Source: Eurosta solidaginis (Eukaryota > Arthropoda > Insecta > Diptera > Tephritidae). From it: a stretch of 64,000 nucleotides of DNA. Every line of letters begins with the position of its first letter. Positions within the stretch are counted from its first letter, which is position 1. Location: the NCBI RefSeq assembly GCF_040869045.1, contig NC_090320.1, positions 149,938,941 through 150,002,940 of the forward strand, read 5' to 3'. Position numbers and translations under genes: made by a program. The notes beneath the pieces are model-generated. The model did not search any database. It worked only from the letters and a program-made list of their open reading frames with translations, and was not told the origin of the DNA. This document shows positions 1-9,388 of the stretch, one piece after another.

Positions 1-18
1 TTACACTTTTTGTTCAAT

Positions 19-258
19 TTAAAATACTTGCAGAATCGAGTACTCTAAGTAATGGTTATGTAAACCCGTCTTTTTGAACAACTTGAAAGGCCGAGACTTT
101 TTATTATTTAAATATTTCAGCTCTTTGGTGAACCATACTTGGCTTGTATCGTAATGTACACAAATCCGCTTCGGTACGTATTTTTCAAAGAGACAGTAAA
201 TGGCATTGTAAAAGTGAGAAACGCTTTGCTCCACATCAGCATTATATATTGGCCACAC
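19..258 (-). pseudogene. Jockey-clade LINE fragment (endonuclease-RT linker)
   Basis: The last 75 or so residues of the minus-strand frame that starts at 384 (NADVEQSVSHFYNAIY, then VPKRICVHY and VWFTKELKYLNNKK) match the conserved linker between the endonuclease and reverse transcriptase of jockey/CR1-type LINEs, including the typical [KR]xWFTxELKxLKxKK motif. It is fused in frame to the Harbinger fragment upstream, making an accidental 121-codon chimera. No RT core is present because the window ends. Confidence 0.6.
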
Positions 259-480
259 TGTCCGAGATAAATAACGATTTACGATTAAAAAAAACATATG
301 TTCGTTTTCGAGGCCAATATGTGTACCGTCAATACATGCAATTACTTTAGGAGGGACAAGTGTAGGCGCATCTAAAAAATCCATTTAATTTTCTCACCTT
401 GTGGTATCTTATACTTCTCGTAGGTGTAAAACGGATATGTTCTGGACATAGTTTTCTTTCTATTTCAGTCGCCACTTGGG
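259..480 (-). pseudogene. PIF/Harbinger transposase catalytic fragment
   Basis: The minus-strand frame contains KVIACIDGTHIGL followed by ENEHMFF. The IDGTHI block is the signature around the first catalytic aspartate of PIF/Harbinger (HARBI1-like) DDE transposases, which is followed in the family by a K/ENEHxYxNRKGYHS stretch that is partly recognisable here. The frame upstream (about 390-480, minus) also looks like the segment that precedes it (an EHIRFTPT-like string). The domain is cut after about 45 residues and continues in frame into LINE sequence, so it cannot be a functional transposase. Confidence 0.6.
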
Positions 481-760
481 TGCTCAATTTTTAAACCAAC
501 CTTTGACTCATTCCCATAAGGTAATCCTCCCCTACCGCCCGCTGGTAACTGCCACTTCCAAGAAATGAAAGCGTTATTGCCAACTGGCGGATGGGCGGCA
601 ATAGAAATTTGTATTCCTCAGGACATAATTAAATGATGCTTTATTAAGACGAACCTCTTTAATGAACCTAAAAATTAGCCAGTTATATAAACGATTCGAT
701 AACAGTTCTTAAATGTTGAAGTTACCGTGAAATTATAGCAAAAGATTCCAAAATAAACGA
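481..760. other. Non-coding, possible Harbinger intron remnant
   Basis: No supported gene. The stretch lies between the two Harbinger-like pieces and may be the transposase intron. A short GC-rich segment near 525-605 contains self-complementary words around ACTGCCACTT and GCCAACTGGCGG, but no clear element ends are visible. Confidence 0.3.
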
Positions 761-766
761 ACTTAC

Positions 767-888
767 GCATTTTCAGATAAAGAAAGAGGATAACTGTTAA
801 CGCTTAGCTGCCGTCTTACAACCTTCTGATCATGCCCATTCACGTCTTCGTCGGAACTTTCTAAAAAGGAAAGTAGTTCCGGCTCCAT
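767..888 (-). pseudogene. Harbinger-type transposase, first-exon remnant
   Basis: Reading the minus strand from an ATG at 888 gives about 41 codons of acidic peptide beginning MEPELLSFLESSDED, which runs straight into a good splice donor (ATGC|GTAAGT, donor at 761-766). Short acidic N-termini of this kind are seen in HARBI1-like transposases, and a Harbinger catalytic fragment follows downstream on the same strand at 259-480. I infer that this is exon 1 of the same decayed transposase gene, with 481-766 as intron remnant. The family link of this exon rests on position and general character, not on a motif, so it is tentative. Confidence 0.4.
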
Positions 889-974
889 GTTTTCAACTCT
901 AGAAAACTACAACTGTTAGTTTCCTTAATATTTCTTCGAGTGATAGAGCTTATTGGTTAGGGCGAAGTACTGTT

Positions 975-3225
975 GCAACAAAAACTAAAAATTATCAACA
1001 TCTGCATCCCTCCTGTCACCTGCTGCGCCAGTGTATACCGCCCTGAAGTCAGCGCACGACTCACCGGAGAAAATTTCATAATTCTAGGCAATGCCCACCA
1101 CGATCTATGGCATTCTGATCTACAGGCGAACAGAAGAAAGGAGAAATAGCGTTCTTGATAAAGTCCCGTGCGTATGGTAGGAAGCTCGGGAGAAATCTCC
1201 ATCGTATTGCAGGACTCGTTAACAGCGTCAACTGGCAGCCGATGGTAACATTGGCATCCGACTACCTACCCATACTCCTCCCGATCTCGCGATCAGCCGA
1301 ATTCATTATCCCAGAAAAACGAACTTTCATAAATTTAAAAAAAGGAAAATGGAAAGACTATAAAAAATACACAGACAATAGCTTTGTGCTCTCCCTATCC
1401 CGAATTACGCCCGTAAAGGGGAGCGTGCTTTCCGCAAGGCCATTGAAACCGCTTCGGTTCGTTTTATTTCCGCCGGAAGAATCTCGGAAATCCGGCCACA
1501 TTTTCCAGCGGAGGCCGCAACTCTGGCAAGTTAGTAACCAATTACCATTACCGCCAAAGATATTGAAGATGCTATCGTTCATGCTAAACCATCTAAAGCA
1601 GTAGGCTCAGACGGCATAGCCATGCCGGTACTCAAAAAACTAGGCAAAGAGGGATTTAATTATCTAGCGCATGTCTTCAACTTGCCCCTGTCCACTTTCG
1701 TCATCCCCGAAAAATGGAAAATTGCCAGAGTGGTTCCGCTATTAAAGCCTGGGAAACCAGCTAACATAGTAGATTCTTATCGTCCGATATATCTCCTATC
1801 GCCAGTAGCCAAGACACTAGAAGCCATTCTGCTTCCGTATTTCACTGCAAATTTGTGTCTTGCCAATCATCAGCATGGATTTCGAAAACTACATAGCACT
1901 ACCATCGCGCTAAACGCCATTAACACGCAACTAATTTGCTGATTAAATCAAATACCCCACCATAGGCCAGTACTTCTTGCACTAGACCTGTGAAAAGCTT
2001 TTGATACGGTCAACCACGGCACGTTACTGCAAGACCTGGAAGGGTCCCCCTTCTTCCAAGCCTCAAAACGTTGACCGCAAATTATGTCTGGTCGACAAGC
2101 ATCGATGGAAGTCAGGAACATAACATCTAAACCCAGAAGAATTAAACAAGTGGTACCACAGGGTGGTGTCCTATCACCACGTGCACAATAATGACCACAG
2201 GCCCAGGCCCACACATCGATAAGCTTTGTAATAAAATAAACAGCTGATCTCTCCAGTTATTTCGCCTCGCGAAACCTGACATTGTCACCGACCAAATAAT
2301 CGGCGACCTTATTTACAACATGGACGCGCCAAATTTCGACCACATTGAACATCCACGGTGATGGCATTATGCTACCGACTGTCTTACACCCAAAAATTTT
2401 GGGTGTGACGTTCGATCGGCATCTACATTTTGGGTAGAATCCAACTACAATTGTTTCTAACATATATAGCGCCATAATAAAATCCTAAAATCTCTTGCCG
2501 AAATCCCTTGGGGTAAAGACAAAACAAAGTTATTATTAGCCTACAAAGCAATTGGCCGGCCGCTTGCATGCTACGCGTCCCCGATATGGTTGCCAAGCCT
2601 AAAGGTTACTCACTGGAAGAAAATACAGGCCTGCCAAATTACTACCCTCAGAACCGCAACGGGCTGTCTTTTTATGTCCCCAGAATACCACCTAAACATT
2701 GAGGCGAGAGTACTCCCTCAACCTCCTCTCAACAGACATCTGATTGAAAAGCCCACACCGCCAGGGGCTTAGGAAGTCATCTCCCCAAGCATTATGCGGA
2801 AATACGGCACCTGAGAACACAGCCGAATGAAGCAAAAAAGTACAAGCAGGACCTCAGTGAGTTACACAAACAGGCGTCGGACCTCTATACCAGGAATTGT
2901 CCTGCGAACCCAGTTCTTAAGGAAAAATAGCCAGAACTCAAAGAAGAGGAAGCACACTCCCTGGCTCAACTTCGATCTGTATACTGTAAACTGTTGAATT
3001 AACCAGAATCAACCCCGATAATAATAATCTATGTCCTGCTTGCAGCGTTTCCCTACATGACGCCAAACATCTCTTTGGTTTCAATGTGGAATCAACGCCC
3101 CTAACACCCCTTTCACTCTGCTCCACCCCTGTTTAAACTGCAAGTTTCCTAGGACTCCCATTAGAGCCTATTGATAACAATTTGTCGCACCTATTGGATG
3201 CGGCGAAGCACTCCTACAACAACAT
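975..3225 (+). pseudogene. Jockey-clade non-LTR retrotransposon, decayed ORF2
   Basis: This is a heavily mutated endonuclease/RT polyprotein. A degenerate endonuclease tail is visible at about 985-1350 (ENFIILG-NAHHDLWHS, where the family has GDFNAHH.LWHS, then SDYLPI). The region before the RT follows (FIIPEKRTFINLKKG). The RT N-terminal half is open from about 1541 to 1942 (AVGSDGIAMP, then DSYRPIYLLSPVAK and HQHGFRKLHST). After the stop at 1942 the palm continues with further stops and frameshifts (VLLALDL, KAFDTV, VPQGGVLSP near 1970-2190). The YADD segment appears deleted. The C-terminal zinc-like end (CPACS..PHDAKHLF, then LGLPLE) is at 3030-3170. The 3' untranslated end near 3180-3225 finishes in CTACAACAAC, as in related elements. 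At least five disruptions make it inactive. Confidence 0.75.
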
Positions 3226-3318
3226 TCACGTAAAGGAAGCCTAGAATACCGGTTCTTCGAACACCTTATAAAAGTTGTTGTCATCTTTATTACAATAACG
3301 AATAATTTACAAGAAGGA

Positions 3319-3653
3319 CGACTGCTAATATACTTCCAAATGTATCGCGAGGTGGCAAAGGACGCACCTTGACCCCTCTATCATTGATCCGAAGGCGGAA
3401 AAAACATATTTTGTCTATCAAAAGATATTCACGAAAAACCGAAAAATTACCCATAGTATTTTGCGCAGCACACCTACATATATGCATGGGCGGGCTTCGG
3501 CCGCATTTATAAAATACCACCCCTGCTGGTGTAACACCAGTTTGGGGTCAATATTGAAGCCGTGCAAAACCCTTTTATACACAATTTTTTTTACGTGAAC
3601 AACATGTCGTTTGACGCCACTTCCGATATTGTTTGACGTTGTATTAGCAGTCG
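3319..3653. mobile_element. Small fold-back/TIR DNA element (family FBx)
   Basis: The ends are inverted copies of each other: CGACTGCTAATA at 3319 and TATTAGCAGTCG ending at 3653, with similarity running inward for about 45 bases (CAAA..ATCG..GTGGC). The interior carries the words TTCGGCCGCATTTATAAAATACCAC. Closely related words occur in the fold-back elements at 58563-59048 and 59090-60159, so this is one member of a dispersed family. No coding capacity is evident. Confidence 0.6.
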
Positions 3654-3689
3654 ACCCATGTTGTAAATTGTTACATATAATATTTACAT

Positions 3690-4168
3690 ATAACAAAGAG
3701 TACATAAATCTCTATTATATGCATAAGGGGAATGTATTCCAGCGTAAGCGGCACAGATTGGAATCTTCCCGCAGGTAGAATTGTCTGGACAAACTACTTT
3801 TCGTTCCGGTAATTCTATACGACAACATAACACTCTTATTACACATCCTAAAATATTGAGAAGGGTGTCAAAAGACTCGTTTTAGATCCATGGTCGCGAA
3901 TCTGAAAACGGAAGCTCACAACTTTGCCCCGCTGTCTTTAAGATTAGCACAAGTTGTTTTAATATTTTAATGATGAATTTGTCATGCTGCCGTATAGAAT
4001 TGGACTACAATTCCATTCGTGCACCATTAACGAGAGCGGACAAGATTATTTTATTGAATTCATTAGGTTTAAGTAAATTAAAATTTGTCCGAGCAAAAAC
4101 TAGAAGCATCAGGAAAATGAAAAATTTAGTTTTGGCAACTAAGAGGATCTCTCTACCACCTCTTTTTT
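3690..4168. repeat. Remnants related to the FBx fold-back family
   Basis: The word GTAATTCTATACGACA near 3801, followed by TATTGAGAAGGGTGTCAAAA, is the same arm sequence (opposite strand) as in the element at 59090-60159. GTCATGCTGCCGTATAGAATT near 3980 is another arm piece. The segment immediately left of the LTR element (4020-4168) has no recognised content. No gene is supported here. Confidence 0.45.
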
Positions 4169-4173
4169 ATATT
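4169..4173. repeat. Target-site duplication ATATT (left)
   Basis: ATATT directly precedes the TG that starts the left LTR at 4174. The same five bases follow the CA that ends the right LTR at 8634 (8635-8639). A matching 5 bp flank on the outside of both repeats shows that the block 4174-8634 integrated as one unit. Confidence 0.85.
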
Positions 4174-4980
4174 TGTTTTGCGGGGCAGTGGACCCGGGGA
4201 AGACGGGCGTGTGCGTTGCAAATAAAAAGAAATAAAACACCGAATTAGTATCAAAACAATAACAATTTATTCACTATGTAAAGAAGATGTGGTTATTAAT
4301 TATCAAAGGTTCGCTAAGGTAAAAGTTCAAAACACAAAAGGTGTGCAAGAGTACACTCGCGGTATGTAATGAAGGGGCCTAATCAATTCCAACTCAAGTA
4401 TTGGGTAAAGAAAGAATTAATCAGACGCACACTTCCCTATGCACAAATAATTACTTGCAATATTAATTCACGGAATTTAAAGATGGGAATTAATTAAAGC
4501 ACAAGGATGAAAATAATTATTTGCGCACACTTCAAGATACAACTTATTACCGCGTACAATATGCACTTGGCACATTCAAATTCATGCGAATGAATTGCAA
4601 AAAAAGGCAAATTGAAAATTAAACGTTATGTGACAATGGCTAGGAGCCAAAATTGTACAAAATAAATTCAATAGCAATTCAGATTTGTAACATTAATTAT
4701 TTGCAAATCTTAACTTACTGACACTCGCACTGTATGAAATGGTTGGTTTTTTATCTTACTCACCTGGGGCTAGCTGCTGGCTCTTTGACGTTCCAAAATA
4801 GAAAGAAGGATCAAAACCGCGAACAAGTCCGCGGCACCTGCCGATAGCTAACTTTCGTTGAGTTTATCCCCTTCAAGGTTAGCTTTCGGCTGGTGTTAGC
4901 CGTTACCGGTAATAATAATAAATAAATAACTAATGTGCGTGTTAGGGTGGTCCGAAATATTTAGGCTGGTGGCCTAAACA
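4174..4980 (-). repeat. LTR, left copy
   Basis: This 807 bp direct repeat starts TG and ends CA. Compared by eye with the right copy, it shows about ten substitutions and a 21 bp extra segment near 4335-4360 (about AAAGGTGTGCAAGAGTAC). The near identity indicates a fairly recent insertion. Confidence 0.85.
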
Positions 4981-5519
4981 TGCCGGCCCCCTTGCGGCGA
5001 GCAACTTGAAACTCGGTGAGTACGCCAGCAACCTTCCCAAGGCGGGATAAACTAAATAAATTTAAAAAAATATGATACGTATGTATAGTAGGATCGTAAG
5101 TACGATCTCCGGCGGATATCCGTGCTCGCAGTAATGCAGCCTCGCTGAACTGTGGATGAAAATGAAAATAATAATGGCAAACTGATTTAAGGAAAATTAC
5201 TGTTTTGCTTATTTTTTTTTTTAATGTTTTTTTGTTTTTGATACAAGGAAGCCCATGATAAGCAAACCAGAGCGCGCCTTCTTATCTAGATCTATATTTT
5301 TGCGATTAAATGTGTATTCCGGTTTTGTTCACGGACTAACACCCGGATGTGTTGGATCTCATGGATCCGAGTTGTGATACTCTTTGGATCGCGTGCAATT
5401 TGCTTACTACGCAAGAACCAAAGAAACGAATGTCATCGAGTGGCAACCTTGATTCGTTCATTCAAAATGTCATTCATTCATGGAAATGAGTATAGAGACA
5501 TTTTGAATGAATTTTTACT
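4981..5519. other. Interior of LTR element, non-coding
   Basis: No gene is supported. The segment begins with GC-rich TGCCGGCCCCCTTG, which is the candidate polypurine tract if the element is read on the minus strand. It continues with AT-rich sequence and a short imperfect inverted pair around ATTCAAAATGTCATTCATTC and GACATTTTGAATGAAT near 5459-5512. Confidence 0.4.
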
Positions 5520-6628
5520 ATGAAAAAACTGGTGATGGGTAAGTATAAGGATGCCAGTATCGTTCCCTTTTTTTATAATTTTATAAATTTACTAATCTTT
5601 TATTCTTTTATTTCATTTCAGGTACTCTTTTTATTTCATTTCAGGTACACTGAAAGGGTGTCCAAATCATTTTCAATGGGGAATTGCACAAAGGTGGATG
5701 TCATCAATAAAGGTGATGGCAAGATCAATGAGAATTATGGCGCTGATTACGTTAAAGTAAAGCAAATGGCTCCCACTGGTATGCCAACTGTGGAGCCATA
5801 TACTCGTTTTGTGAGCGTGGATGGTGGTGCTGATCGAGTTTTGTACTTTTTCACTGATGATGCAGATAAATTTCGGTTATTGGATGGCGATCGTATAGCT
5901 ACCTTAGTGGCAGATTATCTTATGGATATAGTGAAAGGCTGTGGTATTGCTTTAAGTATGGGTTTGGTGCAAACAGCATACGCTGATGGTGGCTCCACTC
6001 ATTATATTACCGATACGTTGAAAGTGCCGGTGGCATGGGTACCTACTGGCGTAAAGCATTTACATCATAAAGCGTTACAATACGATATTGGTGTGTATTT
6101 TGAGGCCAATGGCCATGGTACTGTTATTTTCAGCGACAATGCCAAAAGTTTGATAAAAGCGGCGTCGGAAACGAATGCTCATGCTAACATGTTATTGCAG
6201 ATAATAGATCTGATCAATGAAACTGTTGGTGACGCAATATCTGATATGCTGTTAGTTGAGACGATACTAAATCATAAAGGTTGGGATGTCAAACAGTGGT
6301 GAGCCACATACGAGGATATGCCTAATCTACAATTGAAAATTAAGGTTCACGATCGGAATGTGATTAAAACACCGATGCGGAACGCGTTTGTGTAACACCT
6401 GTGGGTCTGCAAGAAGGCATCGACAAAGTGGTAGCCAACTATAAACGTGGACGCGCATTTGTGCGACCCTCTGGTACGGAAGATGTTGTTCGCGTTTATG
6501 CTGAAGCCGCTACAAAGAATGAAACAGAAAGCTTAGCTTATGAAGTATGCATTTTGGTGCAACAATTAGCTGGTGGTGTCGGACCTGAGCTTATACATCC
6601 TAGCAAGACAATAAGTGCTCACATCTAG
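5520..6628 (+). pseudogene. nst: Captured phosphoacetylglucosamine mutase (PGM3/nesthocker) fragment
   Basis: The enzyme converts GlcNAc-6-phosphate to GlcNAc-1-phosphate for UDP-GlcNAc synthesis. The fragment covers roughly the C-terminal 60 percent. The metal-binding loop reads DGGADR (frame residues 101-106) where the family has DGDADR, so one metal-ligand aspartate is lost. The sugar-binding TGVKHLHHKA (166-175) and EANGHGT (185-191) are present. The phosphate-binding [15 protein letters not shown] lies in the second frame segment (6401-6628). The two segments are separated by a stop at 6300-6302 and a one-base shift near 6370. At the 5' side a splice donor GTAAGT (5539) and two tandem acceptors (AG at 5621 and 5644) remain, so this is genomic rather than spliced sequence. 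The N-terminal half with the catalytic serine is absent. It is non-functional as an enzyme. Confidence 0.85.
5539..5644 (+). other. Retained intron of the captured nst fragment
   Basis: The donor GTAAGT at 5539 follows coding-like FYYEKTGD sequence in another frame. A T-rich tract and the acceptor TTTCATTTCAG follow, ending at 5621. A second copy of the acceptor ends at 5644 because 23 bases are tandemly duplicated (period 23, GTACTCTTTTTATTTCATTTCAG). Homology to the mutase frame resumes after the second acceptor. A retained intron implies capture from genomic DNA or from an unspliced or antisense RNA. Confidence 0.6.
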
Positions 6629-6789
6629 ACCTCATATATATTTCTTCTTTAACTGCTAATGTCGAACCGGTGTTGCCCTTTGCGGCGAAACGGTTTTTAA
6701 GCATTAAAATTCACGATTTTCATGCCTTTAAAGTGCCTACATGCATATGCCCTAATTAGTAATAATAAGTAGATGGTAATCGATGCGTT

Positions 6790-7165
6790 CATTTGCTTTC
6801 ATCTGTTGTTGTTGTTGTAGTGATAAGGACGGTACCCTTTCGGTAACACGCACCATAAAGGTACTAGCCCGACCATCTCGGGAACGATTTGGTATGAACA
6901 CATGAGACCTTCTAGGCCATACCGCTGTCCCGCTCCCTAGATCCATTTGGAGTTCAGGGTCGCCAGAGCCTCGCCTGTTAATGAAACAGAATTCGCCACT
7001 GGTAGGGGTGAGGTTGACATTGGGTTAAAGGAGCGCTGGAAACCTCTTTAAAGGGTTACGCTACCCCTTGAATCAATTTGGTAGTTTAGTCGCCCCTTTC
7101 GGCAGGCATACCGACCGCGGTTGCATCGTTAGCCCCCTAACCCGCTGGGGCATTTGTTTTCATCT
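6790..7165 (-). mobile_element. CAA-tailed retroposon (SINE/LINE-3'-end type) with 15 bp target repeats
   Basis: The body (6805-7150), read on the minus strand, starts CCCCAGCGGGTTAGGGG and ends CTACAACAACAACAAC. It is flanked by CATTTGCTTTCATCT (6790-6804) and CATTTGTTTTCATCT (7151-7165), a 15 bp target duplication with one mismatch. This is the hallmark of LINE-driven insertion. A homologous copy is at 56292-56706. No protein is encoded. The common dipteran sequence AGGCATACC.ACCGCGG lies within it. It may be a SINE or the 3' end of a LOA-type LINE. Confidence 0.75.
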
Positions 7166-7200
7166 CTTTTCTAACTGTTCTGTTATTTTATTATTTTGTG

Positions 7201-7445
7201 ACAGCAGCTGGATACCGGAACTTTGTTGGAAGTTACAGAAAAAGCGAAGGATGGGGCCATTATGCATGGTATTGCTATGCGCTCTAAAAGAAATTTTATT
7301 CCAGATGCTTTAAATTTCGCTCCATTCATTTTAATACCGTTCATTCCCACGTAAGGAATTTGAAAATGCTGTAAATTTACAAACCGTCATTAATCAGCTA
7401 ATGCATAGTGTACAAATGGAATTAAAAAATATTCAAAACGCTTGA
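7201..7445 (+). pseudogene. Gss: Captured glutathione synthetase exon
   Basis: Glutathione synthetase is the ATP-dependent ligase that joins gamma-glutamylcysteine and glycine. After a clean acceptor (TTATTTTGTGACAG ending at 7204), the frame reads LDTGTLLEVTEKAKD, then IMHGIAMRSKRNF and DALNFAPFILIP. After a frameshift near 7347 (with a TAA at 7350-7352 in the first frame) it continues PRKEFENAVNLQTVIN and QLMHSV. These blocks belong to the N-terminal part of the eukaryotic enzyme (about residues 10-100), including the FPRKEFE and LMH segments. Homology stops near 7415. The tryptophan of the KAKDWA.MHG motif is replaced by glycine. Only one exon is present, so it is a dead fragment. Confidence 0.8.
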
Positions 7446-7847
7446 CTGCAATGTGTCGCGTCCATTGCCAATACATTTCTTGAGTCGTTTTCCCAAAGCA
7501 GCCAACGTGGAAGATAACCATCATGCAATGGCCATATTTCCTCGAATTAACATCGATAGGGTACGAGTTTGCATCATATAAGCCATCAAGGACTGCATGA
7601 TGTGATGCCAATGGATGTGTTTGATGATGTGATGAATCGATGGACTGTATGTGTGTGTGAATTAACGAGTTGCTTGCTTTTCAGGTTTTTTTTTTTTTTT
7701 TTGCTCCCTCGCTGGTTTGTGGATAATACTTTTGTTCAAGTAAATTATAATTTCCAATTCCCAACTTTTCCAAATGTTTTTATTTTCTGGGTTTTTGCCA
7801 CAAAAATATGCTCAAATTTTTTACTTTCCTCGGCGCGTAAGGACCAA
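7446..7847. other. Interior of LTR element, no recognised gene
   Basis: The sequence between the glutathione synthetase exon and the right LTR includes a T-homopolymer of about 17 (7686-7702) preceded by a GT-rich stretch. It may be intronic sequence taken along with the captured exon. No conserved domain is seen on either strand. Confidence 0.35.
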
Positions 7848-8634
7848 TGTTTTGCAGGGCAGTGGACCCGGGGAAGTCGGGCGTGTGCGTTGCAAATAAA
7901 AAGAAATAAAACACCGAATTAGTATCAAAACAATAACAATTTATTCACTATGTAAAGAAGATGTGGTTATTAATTATCAAAGGTTCGCTAAGGTGAAAGT
8001 TCAAAACACTCGCGGTATGTAATGAAGGGGCCTAATCAATTCCAACTCAAGTATTGGGTAAAGAAAGAATTAATCAGACGCACGCTTCCCTATGCACAAA
8101 TAATTACTTGCAATATTAATTCACGGAATTTAAAGATGGGAATTAATTTAAGGCACAAGGATGAAAATAATTATTTGCGCACACTTCAAGATACAACTTA
8201 TTACCGCGTACAATATGCACTTGGCACATTCAAATTCATGCGAATGAATTGCAAAAAAAGGCAAATTGAAAATTAAACGTTATGTGACAATGGCTAGGAG
8301 CCAAAATTGTACAAAATAAATTCAATAGCAATTCAGATTTGTAACATTAATTATTTGCAAATCTTAACTTACTGACACTCGCACTGTATGAAATGGTTGG
8401 TTTTTTATCTTACTCACCTGGGGCTAGCTGCTGGCTCTTTGACGTTCCAAAATAGAAAGAAGGATCAAAACCGCGAACAAGTCCGCGGCACCTGCCGATA
8501 GCTAACTTTCGTTGAGTTTTTCCCCTTCAAGGTTAGCTTTCGGCTGGTGTTAGCCGTTACCGGTAATAATAATAAATAAATAAGTAATGTGCGTGTTAGG
8601 GTGGTCCGAAATATTTAGCCTGGTGGCCTAAACA
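7848..8634 (-). repeat. LTR, right copy
   Basis: This 787 bp direct repeat of 4174-4980 begins TGTTTTGCAGGG and ends CCTAAACA. It is followed by the ATATT target duplication at 8635-8639. It lacks the 21 bp segment found in the left copy. Confidence 0.85.
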
Positions 8635-8639
8635 ATATT

Positions 8640-8862
8640 TATTATTAATTGTGCACTCATCACTAGAATTACCTGCGTTAATTTCTTTAAAATCGCCACT
8701 TGTTTTTCCCTTTTTCTTCCTTCTAAAGATTTCTTAGGAATTTATTCCACATGTAAATAAATAATTTTTATTATTTACAAATAGAAGATGGCATTTAATT
8801 GTCAAAATATATATTACAAATCACCATTCAATCTATTACTGTCTGTCATAAATTACGATACG
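8640..8862. other. No gene seen
   Basis: AT-rich sequence between the right target duplication and the hAT fragment. Nothing is recognised. Confidence 0.3.
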
Positions 8863-9388
8863 TTACTGAACGTACCTCATAATACCAATATTGCCATACG
8901 TACGATCAGTCACGTAATCTTTATTCGTACGTTTGCCGTTTCGATCACGGAAAGTAATTGGAGCCATTGTACGTATTTCTTGTTGCAGACGATCGAGAAC
9001 ACTTTTCATAACGCGAGAAATTTCACATTCTGCGGAATAACCAACATCTCTAGCCGATTCTCTAGGCATTTTGCGGCGTCTTCTTACACGTTTTACTATA
9101 TCAATATTCCAATTTTCACAAAGAGACTTCGATTTTTCTATTGCTTCTTCACAGATTGTCTCGAACTTCGGATAGTTCAGTCGCTAATGATTTAAGATCA
9201 TGATACGCTTCTCTAAAATTCATCCCCGAATCTTGTAATCTGAGCTACTCTCGATCAATTCCACTTAAGATATCGTACCCAAAATGAATTTTATGAAACT
9301 AAAATTTAGCATATTTTGCAACATAACTGCAGCTTCGCCTCTAGCGTCCTCTGCTCAGTGGCGTAGTGAAGTTTTCTTGCATTGCATC
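8863..9388 (-). pseudogene. hAT-superfamily (ZMYM1/DUF4371-like) transposase fragment, copy 1
   Basis: Minus-strand frames contain the strings ARDVGYSAECEISRVMKSVL and DRLQQEI, preceded (towards 9260) by a lysine/arginine-rich CENWNIDIVKRVRRRRKMP-like stretch split over frames. This pattern is typical of the middle of zinc-finger MYM-type-1-like hAT transposases. Sequence-level homologues lie at 23640-24400 and 27610-27870. The frame is broken, and the copy is cut abruptly at about 9388, where Ty3/gypsy integrase sequence begins. Confidence 0.55.

Larger units (their letters stand above)
4174..8634 (-). mobile_element. Non-autonomous LTR retrotransposon carrying host gene fragments
   Basis: Two direct repeats of about 0.8 kb begin with TGTTTTGC and end with CCTAAACA, and the whole is bounded by ATATT target duplications. 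The roughly 2.9 kb interior has no gag, protease, RT or integrase that I can find. It holds a phosphoacetylglucosamine mutase pseudogene, a glutathione synthetase exon and a later retroposon insertion. Orientation is inferred as minus. In that sense the sequence just before the downstream LTR (complement of 4981-4994) contains an AAGGGGG purine run that could be the polypurine tract, whereas no purine tract precedes the right-hand LTR in the plus sense. The PBS is not clearly recognisable. The element must have been mobilised in trans. Confidence 0.75.

Noticed and set aside
4980..4995. tRNA primer-binding site right of the left LTR in plus sense
   Set aside because: TGCCGGCCCCCTTG does not begin with the TGG expected for pairing to a tRNA 3' end. 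On the complement it looks more like a purine tract.
7390..7611. Minus-strand open frame of 73 codons overlapping the glutathione synthetase fragment
   Set aside because: It is antisense to the recognised exon over part of its length, and no family is recognised.
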